64,000 nt of DNA, from positions 65,556,663 to 65,620,662 of the forward strand of contig OZ024903.1 in the NCBI GenBank assembly GCA_964017125.1. The letters run 5' to 3'. The notes under the pieces are model-generated. The model saw nothing but the letters and a program-made list of their open reading frames with translations, searched no databases and was not told the origin of the DNA. Origin of the DNA: Flabesymbios commensalis. Its lineage: Eukaryota > Annelida > Polychaeta > Terebellida > Flabelligeridae. The position numbers and the translations under genes are program-made. Below are positions 45,011-56,858 of this stretch, one piece after another; position 1 is the first letter of the stretch, and each line of letters starts with the position of its first letter.

Positions 45011-45502
45011 GGCGTTTCTAGTAAAATATTTCAAAATGAAAATTATAGGCCTAATCAGATTGTATGCTTCCATTGGAGAACCAGCGGGATAAAAAAAAGA
45101 TGTAACGCGTTTTTAGGATGAAAGGAGTGTAACAACCAGCTACAAAGTGGCAAATGCACCCTCTCGTTTTGAAGCTACGCAATAATTTCAATTTATTAAA
45201 GGATAGTGTGCATGGTATATTATTTATAATTATAATACTAGAAAAGGAGTTCCCGAACTCCGAGGCCCGGCTTTAGTCTGTTTGAGTGTTTTAGACAAAA
45301 AATGGCCTAATATTTTGTAAACATAACTGTACTGGTTTTCCTCATGGGCCAGAATCCTAAATGTCCAGGATATAATTATTGAAAGAACCAAGGAGACAAG
45401 TATATATTCAACGTGTAGGCCTATTCCTTCCACCACCATCGCTGATAAGTCAGTGTACGCGTCTATACGATGTACCTCGTACACACAAAGTAGGCCTACT
45501 CA

Positions 45503-45568
45503 TCCAATACAGGTTCAATGTTAGGCCAGCGTCGCAGCCCATTGCTGATTCAATGCCGGTCAATGTAA
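45503..45568. mobile_element. Degraded CAGCAAACAC hairpin MITE
   Basis: 'ggttcaatgttaggccagcg' and 'cagcccattgctgattcaat' keep the core of the family; both outer ends are lost. Confidence 0.45.
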
Positions 45569-45974
45569 GGACTGGTGTACCAAAAATGTCAACCATTTTC
45601 CACACACAGCACACCTCCTCCCCCTATATATAGGAGACAAACTCAGGCAAAATAAACGTGTGGTCAACTGTCAAAATTCGCGGGACAAGAGTCCCGCAGA
45701 AGGCAATAGTGCCCGTGGGTGGGCCAAGGCCCTATTCCATAATAGTACTAATACTACTACTAAATATGTGTTTCATACCCAAAGCCTCATTAAGAGCAAG
45801 TTCTCAAATCACAGCAAGTTCATATATACTTGAGCGACATCTATGAGTTAATAATTCAAAGCTCTTTGCCCTTGCCCCTACTTGGTCGCTTGCTTGCAAA
45901 CAAACAGTCTGTATTACTGCGGAGATGTTGAATCTGCTTGACCCCAAGCAGGAGGACTTTCTCTCAAACATTGT

Positions 45975-46062
45975 ACATTTATTCAATGTTGGTTCAATGT
46001 TGGGCCAGCGTCGCAGACGTTGGCCTAGCATTAAAACAGCATTGGATCAATGTCCCGTTTAA
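45975..46062. mobile_element. CAGCAAACAC-family hairpin, ends eroded
   Basis: 'attcaatgttggttcaatgt' pairs with 'acagcattggatcaatg' around 'gtcgcagacgttgg'. The outer CAGCAAACAC ends are not recognisable. Confidence 0.6.
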
Positions 46063-46946
46063 GTAGTATCTTGTAATCAGTTCAGTGGCTATATTAATGC
46101 CGTCAATCTGTACTCAATAGGCTACTGTTGGCCTACACTTGACCGTCACAGGCATGCGCGTTTTGCAGTTGAATGATTCTTTGGCTACCGGCCTACGGCC
46201 TGTCCTAATAAAGCATTATAGGCATTATCATTATTATTATTATTATCATTTTGTGATGCGCTAAATTGCGCTCCACTGCATGGTTTTGTCATGTTGCACT
46301 GTGCTTCAATACAGTGCCCCTTCGCTGCGTCATTCTTTGCGCTACGCGATTCGCTATGTTGCGATGCGCTTCTTTTCATCTCACATATCAGTGCCGTTTC
46401 ACAGTGATGCGATGTATTGTACGGCGTTTCATCACATAGCACAGTTTATTGTGTTTCTTTCCCACAGATTTGAGCCCTGATGGCTCATTCGATCCGGTTG
46501 TGGCTCGAAACTCAAAGGTACTGTGTTTAAATATTGGCGGGGTCGGATATCTGCCATCGAGATGGTGCATAATACAGTGCTCCAAATTGTTCAAAGGCCC
46601 GGAGTGTAAAGTGTTGTAATGGTACTGTCCACTATAAACCCTCGAAGTCATTCGATAAGAATAGGGTAAAAGTCGACTTCGGGATTCTTTCTGTTGCGGT
46701 ATTGCCATGTTTGTGCAGAAAGCGACGTAATTATATTAAAACACACCACTACATTATTTTCTTTGTCCGACCACTACATTCTAAGCCGGGAATGGAGAGT
46801 TATTGTTGATCAAGTACCGACCAATTATCGTGGTAGGCCTAATGGTACTATAATAAGTCAGGTACGTGTGACCGAGCTGTTGATTATGAGGGATCCTCAT
46901 TATGGTCGGATGTGTTTTAAGTCAGTTAAAACCCTCGGAGTTCTAC

Positions 46947-47041
46947 ATTCTTAGCTGTGGAAAAGGCCTCGGCCTGGGCCTGGGCCTTTTCCACAGCTAA
47001 GAATTTAGCCTTCGGGCTGGGCCTTTTCCACAGCTAAGAAT
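46947..47041. repeat. Hairpin plus direct copy of one arm
   Basis: 'ttcttagctgtggaaaaggc' (46948-46967) is followed by its inverse at 46983-47004 and a second direct copy of that inverse at 47020-47041, with GC-rich 'cggcctgggcctg' between arms. Confidence 0.8.
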
Positions 47042-47094
47042 TTAGAGCTCCTCGGGCTTTATCCTATACGCAATATTCACTCACTCCCCCACGC

Positions 47095-47310
47095 CTATAT
47101 GAATTTGAAAACTTATCCTGATTATACTCGTTTCCCCCCGTTTTTATTAGCAAATTAAATATAAGCTTTTTAACATGTCAAAGATGAAACGTGACATCAA
47201 TCAGAAAGATTTCAAAATGTTTGACCTCCATTTGATGTTATCTGAATAATTTCCCCTCACTTGAAGTTGTGGATCGCTGCAGCGAGACATAACAATAAAT
47301 CAAGCTTTTA
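47095..47310 (-). mobile_element. Member of the 'tcaagtggttg' element group
   Basis: 'cccctcacttgaagttgtgg' and 'gcagcgagacataac' match the hairpin core. The left part ('aaacgtgacatcaatca', 'gtttttattagcaaa') matches 59213-59400. Confidence 0.5.
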
Positions 47311-47493
47311 AAATGTGAAAATTTGAAGTCATTGCGACAAAAACGGAAGGAGAAATAGCTCAGCGATAATATAAGAAGAGCAATATAATAAGTAGAATGG
47401 CTCGTTGTAATTACGGGTAACAATAATATAAACTTATTATCTTTGAATCGTGTGATATGGCACCTAAGATCCTCGGTTCTACTATCCCATACT

Positions 47494-47608
47494 GGGCCCG
47501 TATTCTCGTACAAGTTACGATAATTATGTATATGTATATCGTAGGCTTCGGCCATCTTGATCAATCGGTAGCTAACGATACACCGTAACTTGTATGAGAA
47601 TACTGGCC
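47494..47608. mobile_element. Small MITE with GTATTCTCGTACAAGTTACG ends
   Basis: The left 'gggcccgtattctcgtac' and right 'atgagaatactggcc' are imperfect inverse copies about 25 bp long enclosing about 65 bases of unique sequence. No ORF. Confidence 0.65.
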
Positions 47609-47817
47609 TGAACATAGGCCTGAAGAGTCTCCATTCATCAGCGGGAATTCTCTTTTGTTGACCCGATCTCTTTACTTATTTCCGGCCGGTTGAACGTGTT
47701 GTGAAAAAGTAGGTCGGGTGCAGTTGGCCAAAAAGAAAAAGAGCTTCTAACTTGAGCCAAACTGAGGCAGGCCAGTCACAATCTACGAATAAAAGACCAG
47801 TTTCTGGCATTTTTCAG

Positions 47818-47932
47818 CCCAGTAAACACAAAACATTTGTATAACATTTACAAGCCTACAATGTTGGACCAACGTCAAAGACGTTGGGCTGATATTGTAT
47901 AAATGTTATACAAATTCTTTGTGTTTACTGGG
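47818..47932. mobile_element. CAGCAAACAC hairpin MITE with 'acatttgtataac' arms
   Basis: 115 bp from 'cccagtaaacacaaaac' to 'ctttgtgtttactggg', arms paired around 'cgtcaaagacg'. A short extra 'aagccta' interrupts the left arm. Confidence 0.85.
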
Positions 47933-47974
47933 AGGCTTGTGGCTCAGGCAACAGGAGATGTGGCTAATGTGACA

Positions 47975-48136
47975 TAGCAAACACTAGAAGTTGAATCAAT
48001 GCTGTTTTGATGTTGGTCCAGCGTCGTGTACGATCTGCCAGCATCGAACCAGCATTGGTTCAACGTCTCGCGTTTCCAGCCAAGTGCCCAGCAAACATGC
48101 CCATCAAATGTTGGTTTAATGTGGGGCAAACGTAGC
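47975..48136. mobile_element. One full and one half CAGCAAACAC hairpin
   Basis: The first (47975-48080) pairs 'gttgaatcaatgctg' with 'cagcattggttcaac'. The second starts at 48086 'cccagcaaacatgcccatca' and stops near the centre at 48136. A third eroded core lies near 48199-48245. Confidence 0.65.
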
Positions 48137-48375
48137 TGACTGTGGTCCAGCTTTGATTTTGGTACATGTAATGCTAATTATTCGTGACAGAATCCGGCCC
48201 CAACATACGCGATATATTGACCCAATGTTGGCCTAATGTTGAGTCATAATATGGTCATAGACACTAAGATCTATGCGATTTATGTTTTAATTAACATGAT
48301 AAAGCAAAATTTATATGACGGATCAGTCAATTAAAATGAGCAAATGGGATCGTTTCATTTCTATACATTAAAAAA

Positions 48376-48507
48376 ATGCCTGACAAGTTAAAATCAATTG
48401 ATCTACAGCAGTGTATAATATTGAAAATGTTCAGCCAAACCGAAGTGCAATGGAAAAGCCTCACTCTGGAGGAACCGCCTACGTCATCACGGTGTCCCCT
48501 GTACCAG
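48376..48507 (+). other. Possible exon with a strong donor
   Basis: The open frame MPDKLKSIDLQQCIILKMF... runs into 'tgtaccag|gtaagtatg', a near-perfect splice donor at 48508. It may be the first coding or a 5' untranslated exon of a plus-strand gene. No continuation was identified in the window, so this is weak. Confidence 0.25.
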
Positions 48508-48930
48508 GTAAGTATGCTTGATTATGTTGGCGATCACCGGTACCAGCCGAGTGTGTGCCAACAAAATATGGCTCATCACAGCCATAGAAAACCCTGTTGT
48601 ATTTGTTAATTAACACGATAAATTGCACCGGAAGTTTCAAGTACACTGTAAGGTCCATTGCCAAATACAATATAGTGTTTGTGGACCGCTATTTGTTCGT
48701 ATTCCCACACAATCATGCGAAAGATTTTCGCAAAGCACTCTGTTGTGTGTGGGGGGGGGGGGGGCTCAATGACAAAATATTGTCAAGAAATGCATCATAT
48801 GATTGATCCATGTGATTCGTCAGTGATTCGTCACTTAATATGATTCTATTACCAGCTGACCAATCTCCTACTTTCTGCAAGTATAAATATATTGGTATGC
48901 TTATCAGTGCTTTTAGCTAAGATCAAGCTC

Positions 48931-49013
48931 TATACTGCCGTTCAATGCCAAAAAACAGTACCTGCTTACTTGAAAAATAAGCAGATACTGCATTTTGGCT
49001 TTGTACCTCAGCA
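48931..49013. mobile_element. GCAGTATCTGCTTACTT hairpin, diverged copy
   Basis: 'tatactgccgttcaatgcca' and 'cctgcttacttgaaaaataa' and 'gcagatactgcattttggct' keep the family order. The arms have several unmatched changes, so this is an older copy. Confidence 0.75.
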
Positions 49014-49111
49014 GACATGTATGTCTAGTAAAGGTCAAGCCAGTGGTGTCACGTTCATCTATAGTGATGACTAGAGTGATGACTAACTATCAACCAGACA
49101 CACGTGTCTGT

Positions 49112-49177
49112 CCAGCAAACACAAGATGGTGAACCAATGCTGGCTTAATGTTGGTTCAACGTCTTGCGTTTGTCAGG
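49112..49177. mobile_element. Short CAGCAAACAC hairpin
   Basis: 66 bp from 'ccagcaaacacaagatggtg' to 'gttcaacgtcttgcgtttg'. The middle of the element is missing, leaving two short arms. Confidence 0.65.
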
Positions 49178-49496
49178 AGATTTCTACAATATATCCATCT
49201 CGCCAGCAATTTCCTGAATACACGCACCTCTTCATGGAGTATTCGTTTTATATCCCTAGAGTCAAGTGGGCTCTGTACTTAGGTCTCTACCTAAGCGTTA
49301 TGCCGCTATTCATTTAATACTCCTCACAATGATAGGTCAGGAATGTAACCGAATATTAAAAATTACACAGTTAAACGAGTTCACTTTGCTATTGTTTAAC
49401 ATATCACAAAATAGATCACTGAGTGGAACAAAAATTGTGCATGCATGTGCGGCATCTAAAAATGCAATCAGCTCAGCTACTAATTTAAGCTACATT

Positions 49497-49737
<241 letters not shown>

Positions 49738-49850
49738 TGAAATGGGATCCAGACCACCTTTGCCAAGCCCCCTGAGGATGGCGAGATGAATCAGCTATAG
49801 ATAGCACTGCGGGACTCGAATTTCTCGGTCACGGAGGCTCTCCTGGTTCC
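49738..49850 (-). mobile_element. SINE body, copy 2
   Basis: On the minus strand 'ggagcctccgtgaccgagaa', 'attcgagtcccgc', and 'catcctcagggggcttggca' match the second module and body of the composite SINE at 44559. The Glu-like head is not seen. Confidence 0.7.
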
Positions 49851-50193
49851 ACAATAGGCTACAATTGTTTACCAATGTGCAGAGAAGTAACCTAAAACAT
49901 AAAACCTAGTCTGTATTTGATTGAGTAAACATGGGAAATCCTTCCAATGATGAATGGCGCGGCTGCGACTTGTCGGGAAAAAAACGAAACTAAAAGCAAA
50001 CATGAATAGTTGATGCTACGTTACGTGACCAAAATGCCACTGATAGATTACGGTCCAAGTATATCATGGAATTTATATCCATGTTTAAATAACAGCTGCA
50101 TGACGGCCAGTGATAAGATGATCACGATGGATCTACATTTCAAATGGTCAGGGGGGAGATTAATCTGGATCACCTAATCAGACAGATCACGAT
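49851..50193. other. No gene recognised
   Basis: AT-rich linker; nothing recognisable. Confidence 0.35.
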
Positions 50194-50290
50194 TATACTG
50201 CCATGCAAAGCCAAAAGGCAGTAACTACTTACTTTTCCCTTGAAAAGTGAGCAGTTACTGCCTTTTGGCTTTAGCTTTGCAGAGCAGTAT
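50194..50290. mobile_element. GCAGTATCTGCTTACTT hairpin, complete copy
   Basis: 97 bp from 'atactgccatgcaaagcc' to 'gctttgcagagcagtat'. The inner arms read 'gcagtaact' and 'agttactgc', that is, both arms differ from the family consensus in a matching way. The loop has a small extra 'ttttcccttg'. Confidence 0.9.
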
Positions 50291-50930
50291 TCTTGGTCAC
50301 ATATTTTCATCAGAATGACGCTAAAAAATAAATGTCCGAGTCTTCCTTTAATGATATCTAATCAAATTAGGCCTATGTGAGTTTAAATATAAACTTGTAG
50401 TTCTGAAACATGCCAATAGACATCCTCATACCACGGCAAGGACACATAATTTGGTTTCTCTTTATGTAGTACAGTATATATGTAGTTATTATTACTTTTT
50501 TTAAAACAGGCAACCATATAGGGGCCTACTGTACGTTTATATTATACATATAGACCCCTATACAAGTACATAGTTTTGCAAATACTATCTCTTTAGTCAT
50601 TTCACTACCGTATACTAGGCTATACTACTAGGTCCTATATCATATACATTATAATATGAAATGTCTTAGAATGTCTTATATTTTCTTAGAACATAAATTA
50701 TGTAATGTCTTCTTGTTTGTCTGACTTGCTAAATGTATAACGTGTTACTTTCCAAAAAATAAAAATAAACGTGCTTAAATATTGTTTCACATGGTTTGCA
50801 TTTGGAATTATGGCTAGCAGTATTGAACTGTTCACCCCCAGCCTGACCAGCGATCTTTGCATCCGGCTGGCGACATTCCATCGCTGAATATGAGGACATC
50901 GTGCACAGCTAAAAATTTCTTTCAATTTGA
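50291..50930. other. No gene recognised
   Basis: AT-rich sequence with several short 'tatacta' runs; no exon supported. Confidence 0.35.
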
Positions 50931-50933
50931 AAT

Positions 50934-51097
50934 CATCATAAATGTCTTAGTTTGCTCTTTCTGCTTCATTTAAATACCTATGTTATGGGTCTACGGCCAT
51001 TATAAACATTTTGATTATTTCAGTGCGTCTTATACGTCAGAATCTGACGTCTACAGACGTCAGATTCTGACGTATAAGGACGGTCCCCGCGCTGAAA
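50934..51097 (-). mobile_element. 'Tacgtcagaatctgacg' hairpin element, minus strand
   Basis: 'tacgtcagaatctgacgtct' and 'agacgtcagattctgacgta' form a perfect hairpin. The left flank is the inverse of the 3' half seen at 51750-51830, so the element is inverted relative to that copy and only about 0.6 kb away. Confidence 0.8.
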
Positions 51098-51471
51098 GTA
51101 GGAAATTAAACAAATCATATATAATTATAGCAATTCAGCGTTAAAATTGCAATACATTGTAAAAAAAAGATACCCTTTTCTCAAACCAGTATAAGTAGGT
51201 CCTACGTTGCGCACCAGAAAAAAGTGTAGCAAATAATTTAGGTTAATGGAAATATATATATAAAGACAACGTCAGTGCCTGAAATAGACTTTAATGTGAT
51301 GACATTCTACCTGGCACTTATATCACGCTTCGCTTTTTCTTAAGAAGCTAGTCGTGTCTTCTTTCCATACATATTATCTCTGACACTAATAACATAAGAT
51401 ATACACATGTAAATGTTACTTTTTATTGTACCTGTCTACATTTGTCGTGGCTGTTTACAGCGTGACACATT

Positions 51472-51565
51472 CCCAGCAAACACGTGACGTTGAGACAATG
51501 TTGTATTAATGTTGGCCCATCGTCTAAGATGCTGATCGTTGTCTCAACATCTCCTATTTGTTGGA
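51472..51565. mobile_element. CAGCAAACAC hairpin, right arm eroded
   Basis: 'cccagcaaacacgtgacg' and 'ttgagacaatgttg' on the left, 'cgttgtctcaac' on the right; the outer right end is altered to 'ctatttgttgg'. Confidence 0.7.
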
Positions 51566-51653
51566 TTGTTAACAATTTCGTTTATTTTACGGTGTATAGC
51601 GAGATAATAATAACAAAATGTAACAAGTAATCTCACCACGACATCGCTGATTA

Positions 51654-51895
51654 TTAAACCCTTTCAGCCCGGGTACCGTCTTTATACGTCACAATCTGAC
51701 GTCTGTAGACGTCAGATTCTGACGTATAAAGACGGTCCGCGCACTGAAAGAATTAAAACATCCGTTGACCCATAACATAGGTATTCAAATTAACCGGAAA
51801 GAGCTAACTAAGACATTTATGATGATTTCAAATTGAAAATAACCCTTTGGTATTCATGGGTCATACAAAAATATTTCAGTGTTGCAAGGGTTAAA
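51654..51895 (+). mobile_element. 'Tacgtcagaatctgacg' hairpin element, complete copy
   Basis: Starts 'ttaaaccctttcagcccggg' and ends 'gttgcaagggttaa', giving short terminal inverted repeats (AACCCTT/AAGGGTT). The 5' third is an almost perfect hairpin around 'gacgtctgtagacgtc'; the remaining 145 bp are unique to the family. Confidence 0.8.
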
Positions 51896-52749
51896 TGAAG
51901 GATAGGATCTGCAAATAAATATTTTAATGGCGTCTCCAGATTGAACGAGAAACAATGAAATGTAATCAAAATACGATTAAGAACAGTAATTTAGTGTGTT
52001 TCATGAGGGGTCGTAATCGTAGATTGGCAAAGACTACATTTCCTCCTAAAGCAGTGAATTAATCTAATATTATCACCAATAATACATGAGCTACGCTTAG
52101 TGGTAATACCACTGTGAGAACATTAATAATGGAAAGCTGCAATTGATTATGAAATCGGAAAATATTTTACGTAGTTCTCCTCATGCACAATTTACTTGTC
52201 GCCGGTGGTTTTAATGTGGTCCTTTGTATTGTATTGGACCCATGGCAATATAATGACATATTAAAAACAATATTTAGAATCAATCAAAATATTTCATATC
52301 TTTTTTGTTTGTTTTAGAAAGAAATAGTTATTTGATGATGTTTGCATTTTATTGAAAGTTTCCAATCATATCTGTAAGCAGGTACATGTGGATACATTCA
52401 ACACATCAAACTCACTTCAACCCGCAATATAAAAATGATGAGGTAATATTAGATAATTAGAACCATAACGTTAAATTAAATCAGCTATTGTTATTACGAA
52501 CAGAGTTGAAAATTATGGTGTGCTTCCCGATTTTTGCTGATCAGCCAGTTTGGGATGGTAATTAATTTCACATACTAGCAATATTCCTTTCTGGTTTAAC
52601 AACTAACATACACATCTCCACCTTATTGCTAAGAATCACAAACATGAAACCAAGGTTAAATGCGAGCAATGAACAATGGAAAATCATTGTAATAAAATGA
52701 CTGAGTAATGTGAGCCGCTATAACTATAAGTAATAGATAAACATTTCCT
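51896..52749. other. No gene recognised
   Basis: AT-rich sequence with no supported exon or repeat. Confidence 0.4.
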
Positions 52750-53010
52750 ACCGGATAGGTTTCATGCGGTGTATCCCGGCATGAATGTGGACACCCCGAC
52801 ACTGATCCGTGTATCACCTGTCTGCCGGCTCAGTACTCCATCAGGCAGAGGGAGTACTTGTACAGGACGGGCTGCAGACTGATCCGCAGCTCAGCCAGTC
52901 CTGGATCTAGTTATATCCCGGTCAGTCAGCTGTGGTGGCCACTTGGTCCGCTCCCTCACAGATCAAATCCAGACCCGACTATTTGGCTGTCCTGCTCTGG
53001 ACTACGCCGA
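52750..53010. other. GC-richer block, possible untranslated exon
   Basis: Noticeably richer in C and G than its surroundings. On the minus strand it ends at a possible donor 'ctatccg|gtagga' near 52750, which could make it a distal first exon of the dispanin gene. On the plus strand 'gcgaag|gtaaac' near 53018 is an alternative donor. It shares 'gtacttgtacagg.cg' with the block at 43430. Not decided. Confidence 0.3.
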
Positions 53011-53074
53011 GCGAAGGTAAACAGCGCCTGAGTGCGCCAAGGTTTAATCATCAGTAAAACTGTCAGCAAATTCA

Positions 53075-53155
53075 AGACGGTTGCCAATGTCGGGTCAAAG
53101 CTGGTCCGACGGCTTCGACGTCGGACTAGCTTTGAACCAACGTTGGATTCTTGTT
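53075..53155. mobile_element. CAGCAAACAC-family hairpin core
   Basis: 'aatgtcgggtcaaagctggt' and 'gactagctttgaaccaacgt' pair around 'gacggcttcgacgtc'. The family-specific outer ends are not preserved. Confidence 0.6.
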
Positions 53156-53694
53156 TTTTGCTCTGCCACCCGCACACCGCTCAGCAACGTCTCCTGCCCG
53201 GATCCAATGGTCTATAGGCGAATAGTATTAGGTTTTGAAGGGGAAAAAAATATGCCCAAGCTGAATTTTTCAGGAAACCTTCCAAATACTATTAGAAATA
53301 ACATACTAAAACTCCCCGTGATTCCCGCTGGAGCCTTTTCCAATATTCAAGATGGCGTCCAAGATGGCCGCCAAAATGTTAACACTACTATATAGGCGGG
53401 TCGATATACCACCTCACCCCCCAAAAAAATTGACGAAAGGTTTATAACGGTTTTCTGTCCTACTAGACATATAGTGAATGACAGTCGATCAAAATCTGAC
53501 CCCTAAAAATGGATGTAAACTCCAAGATGGCCGCCATCGGCCGTGAAAATCGGTAAAACCACCCTAAATTGCATAAAATTTCACAATTAAACAATAATTC
53601 TTGTTTTTATTCCATGTTTTTAAAAGTTGGGGAACTCATTGGAAGCAATAACATTTAAGCAGTATTAAAAGTCTTAAAATGGCGGTGAGGATAG

Positions 53695-53718
53695 GTGGGG
53701 GGGGGGGGAGGGGGGGAG
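53695..53718 (+). other. G-quadruplex-capable G tract
   Basis: Runs of 11 and 6 G separated by single A bases. Comparable G runs occur at 7171, 30037 and 48752. Confidence 0.5.
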
Positions 53719-53759
53719 GTATGGCAAAAGCAAAGATCATGGCCAAGGTAAAATATGAT

Positions 53760-54460
53760 TTTTCGACAAATGAAGGTAGGAACACGTGTAATACCTCTTT
53801 TTCGTCTAATTTTGATTGGAAAATCCATTTTATATGTTATTTTCATGATTCAAGGTCATCTCCAATGTCAAAAGGTCAATCTAAAGGTCAAATAATCGAA
53901 AATATGATTTCTACCAAATACAGTTAAGAAATTGTGTAATACCTCATTTGCATGGGATTTTGACTGATAAAACCTGTTATGATATTATGTTTGTGATTTA
54001 GGGTCACTTTTAAGGTCAAAGGATTAACTTTAAGGTCAAATTCCTGAAAATGATATTTTTAACAAATATCGAAAAACATCATATGTAATACCTCGTTTTG
54101 TGGTGATTTTTACTGGATAATCCACATATGTTATTATTTTTGTGATGCAAGGACTTCTTCAAGATCAAAAAGTAAATTACAAGGTCAAAATGTATACAAC
54201 AAATTGAAGATTAAAAGTCTTTAATATCTAAACGTCTATTTTAAGGTCAAGTAAAAGCAAGTGTAATACCTATTTTTCGTGTAAAAAGAACTTCATCGTC
54301 GAAATGTCAATTTTAAGGTCAGATGAGTGAAAATATGATTCTAACAAATTAAAAAAACAAAATGTAATACCTTATTTCAATTTGAGTATTTTAATCCAAA
54401 GTCTCATTCCAAACAACATTTTACACAAATAAAAATAGAAACAAGTGTAATCCATATCTT
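53760..54460 (+). repeat. Degenerate tandem repeat marked by 'gtgtaatacctc'
   Basis: The motif recurs near 53787, 53934, 54085, 54260, 54362 and 54440, with 'aaggtcaaa' and 'gaaaatatgatttctac' in between. Spacing falls from about 150 to 80. Confidence 0.6.
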
Positions 54461-54523
54461 TATGTATCTTTGTGAGGTTTTAACTGCATTTCTTGTAGTA
54501 CAATTTCGATAGTTAAATGTCAT

Positions 54524-54645
54524 ATTTCGAATCCTGTGTCTGGAGGGCAGTGTCATCTCATTCATCTCACCATCCTCAGGAGGTTTTCTTGGCCCAGTTT
54601 AGCCCGCATGTGCACAAAGCTGGCCTAAAACCCCATTCATTTCAT
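54524..54645 (+). mobile_element. SINE body, copy 3, 5'-truncated
   Basis: Begins at the B-box-like 'atttcgaatcctgtgtctgg', continues 'accatcctcaggaggtttt' and ends 'cccattcatttcatttg'. It is nested in the 3.6-kb TIR element. Confidence 0.75.
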
Positions 54646-54699
54646 TTGTCATATTTATGGGTTTAAGGTTATTTAACTATTTTTGACTGAATAAAGTGT

Positions 54700-55420
54700 T
54701 CTTCAACGCCTCCCCACCGTTTTTTATCGTTTTTCCGTTACCCTTTAACGCCATCAGATGACCCTTTAACGCCATCAGATGCTCCATAACTCCCGCCAAT
54801 CGCATATCATCACATTCCAATCACCATTGAACGCCTCTCCGTCACCCTTCAACACTTACTCATCCCCTTTTGTTTCCCCTCCATAGCATTTTACACCTTT
54901 CCGTCGCCTATCAATGCCTCGTTGTCGCGCTTTATCACTGCCTTGTCATTCTTTAACACCTCCCCATTGCCCTTTAACGTCTCCCTGTCTCACTTTATGC
55001 TTCTCGATCGCTCTTTAATGCCTCTGTGATGCCCTTTGCCGCTTTTTCGTTGCCCTTTAATGCCTTTTTGTTGCCTTTTAGCGCACCCTGTCACACTTGA
55101 ACGCATCTTACTCGCCCTTTTATACCTCCCAATAGCCTTTTAACGCCTCTTCAGTGCCCTTTAGCGCCTTTTCACCGTCCTTAAACGCCTCCCAATCGCA
55201 CTTTAACGCTTCCCCATTGCTCTTTAACGCTTTCCCATTGCCATTTACTGCTTCCTCGTCGCCCTGTACTGCCTTCCATACCACCTTTTAACACACCCAG
55301 TCGCACCTTAACGCCTCTGTGTCATCCTTCAACGCCTTTACATTGCCCTTCAATGCTTTTTGTCGCCTCTTAGCGCTTCTCCATTGCCTCCTGCCCTTTC
55401 ACTTGTAATGCCTTGTAATT
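54700..55420 (+). repeat. Degenerate 20-21-bp minisatellite, 'ccctttaacgcctccc'
   Basis: About 30 imperfect copies of 'gccctttaacgcctccccgt' follow one another with frequent single changes and indels. One 21-bp unit ('accctttaacgccatcagatg' type) is duplicated exactly near 54740-54780. No frame is conserved. Confidence 0.8.
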
Positions 55421-55769
55421 CTTTGTTTAAAAACACATTTTCACAATGTTTTGTTGACATTTTCACCTTGAGCATGCTTAATCATTAAAAACCTAGAAGA
55501 ATTATATTATGCAGTCAAAATCACACCTATACGAGGTATTAGGCGTCTAATTTGTTGCATATATGTTTTTCACCCTTCCCGGAAATTGAGAGGGGTGGCT
55601 GGTACACCAAAAGCATAGTATATAAGGCTTCTTTTTATGTCAGGGAAGGGGGTGGAAAAAACTTAAACAAATGTTTTTAACTTGATAGAAGAACTGAATA
55701 AAATGAAGGAAATGAATGATGTAAACACAATGTACATGTATTCCTTGAATTTCACTGTTTTTTGTGGTA

Positions 55770-56115
55770 TAATTCCCAGTAAATTATTGCTTTACGTCAC
55801 GTTTTGGCACTAATGGTCATTTATGTGACATTGTAATGCGATAAAAAACAGTACAGACAGATGAGATGAATGATGTACAGATGATGATGTGAGTTTGGGG
55901 TGATAGGGCACGGTGGATTGTTGAGAGCGTTTTCCTTCACTCGCCCGATAATATAGGGGTTCTGGGCATGTCTGGTGGATTTACCCCAGGCATGTCCATA
56001 CGTCCAGAGACTCTGGTCGGATTGTCTCCAGAGTAACAATAGTGAAGGTAACTATTTTGCCGGTTGCTTAAGGCTACCACAGCCAACATCAGTGCCTCCA
56101 CCGACATTGACACTT
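55770..56115. repeat. Repeat related to 31700-32150
   Basis: Shares 'attgctttacgtcac', 'gtacagatgatgatgtgag', 'agagcgttttccttc', 'ggggttctgggcatgt' and 'agagtaacaatag'. It lacks a 110-base block present in the other copy. Confidence 0.65.
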
Positions 56116-56858
56116 AAACAGCAGGTATACACTAATTAACCATAGCAATTTCCTACTTCTAGAGTCATTGGCGGCCATCTTGGATTTGACACTTTTCTGG
56201 TAGTCAGATTTTAAAAGACTTTCTCCTGCCATAAAATACATGTCATTGGTGACAAAACCTCTGGAAAACATCTTTGGCCATCTTTGGTATAATTTTCCGT
56301 GGTGTTCGAGTAGATGTTTGCATAAATCGACCAACTAATATCTCCGCTTGTAATCATCATAACTTTATGTTGTTTATATCAAAATCTTCTTTTTTACAAA
56401 CGGATTACAATGAAACAGGCTTTGAGTTACGAAATAGTCACATATATCATTAATTTTCAATTCCTGACATTATGTTAATGATTGAAATAGTATTTAAAAT
56501 GTCATACATATCAAAATCTTGCACCTTCGCTTATCAATATACCTTAAATTGCAAATAAATTATAGGCGTGACTATTTAGTGACTCAGAACCTGTTTCAAT
56601 GGAATCCTTATGTCAATAAATGCACATGTAGACGTTTAAATCATAAAGTTATGTTGATTACAAGCCGAGATATAGCGGTTTCAACATTTTGGCGGCCATC
56701 TTGGACGCCATCTTAAATAACGGAAAAGGCTCCAGTTGGAATCACGGGGAGTTTTAGTATGTTGTTTCTAATGGTATTTGGAAGGTATCCTGAAAAATTC
56801 AGCTTGGGCATATTTTTTTCCCCTTCGGCCTGACTACAGGTCTAATACTATTCGCCTA

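Larger units (their letters stand above)
53215..56858. mobile_element. 3.6-kb element with terminal inverted repeats of about 180 bp
   Basis: The left arm (53215-53395) starts TAGGCGAATAGTATTAG and passes through 'aaatatgcccaagctgaatt' and 'aagatggcgtccaagatggc'. The right arm (56676-56858) is its inverse with modest divergence. The interior has no recognisable transposase; it holds tandem repeats, a SINE fragment and another repeat. No clear target duplication. It fits a long-TIR non-autonomous or foldback-type DNA element, or two inverted copies of one repeat. Confidence 0.65.

Noticed and set aside
46256-46440. CpG-rich stretch with 'gcgatgcgct' motifs as a promoter
   Set aside because: Short degenerate word repeats without an adjacent exon or initiator; not enough to call a regulatory site.
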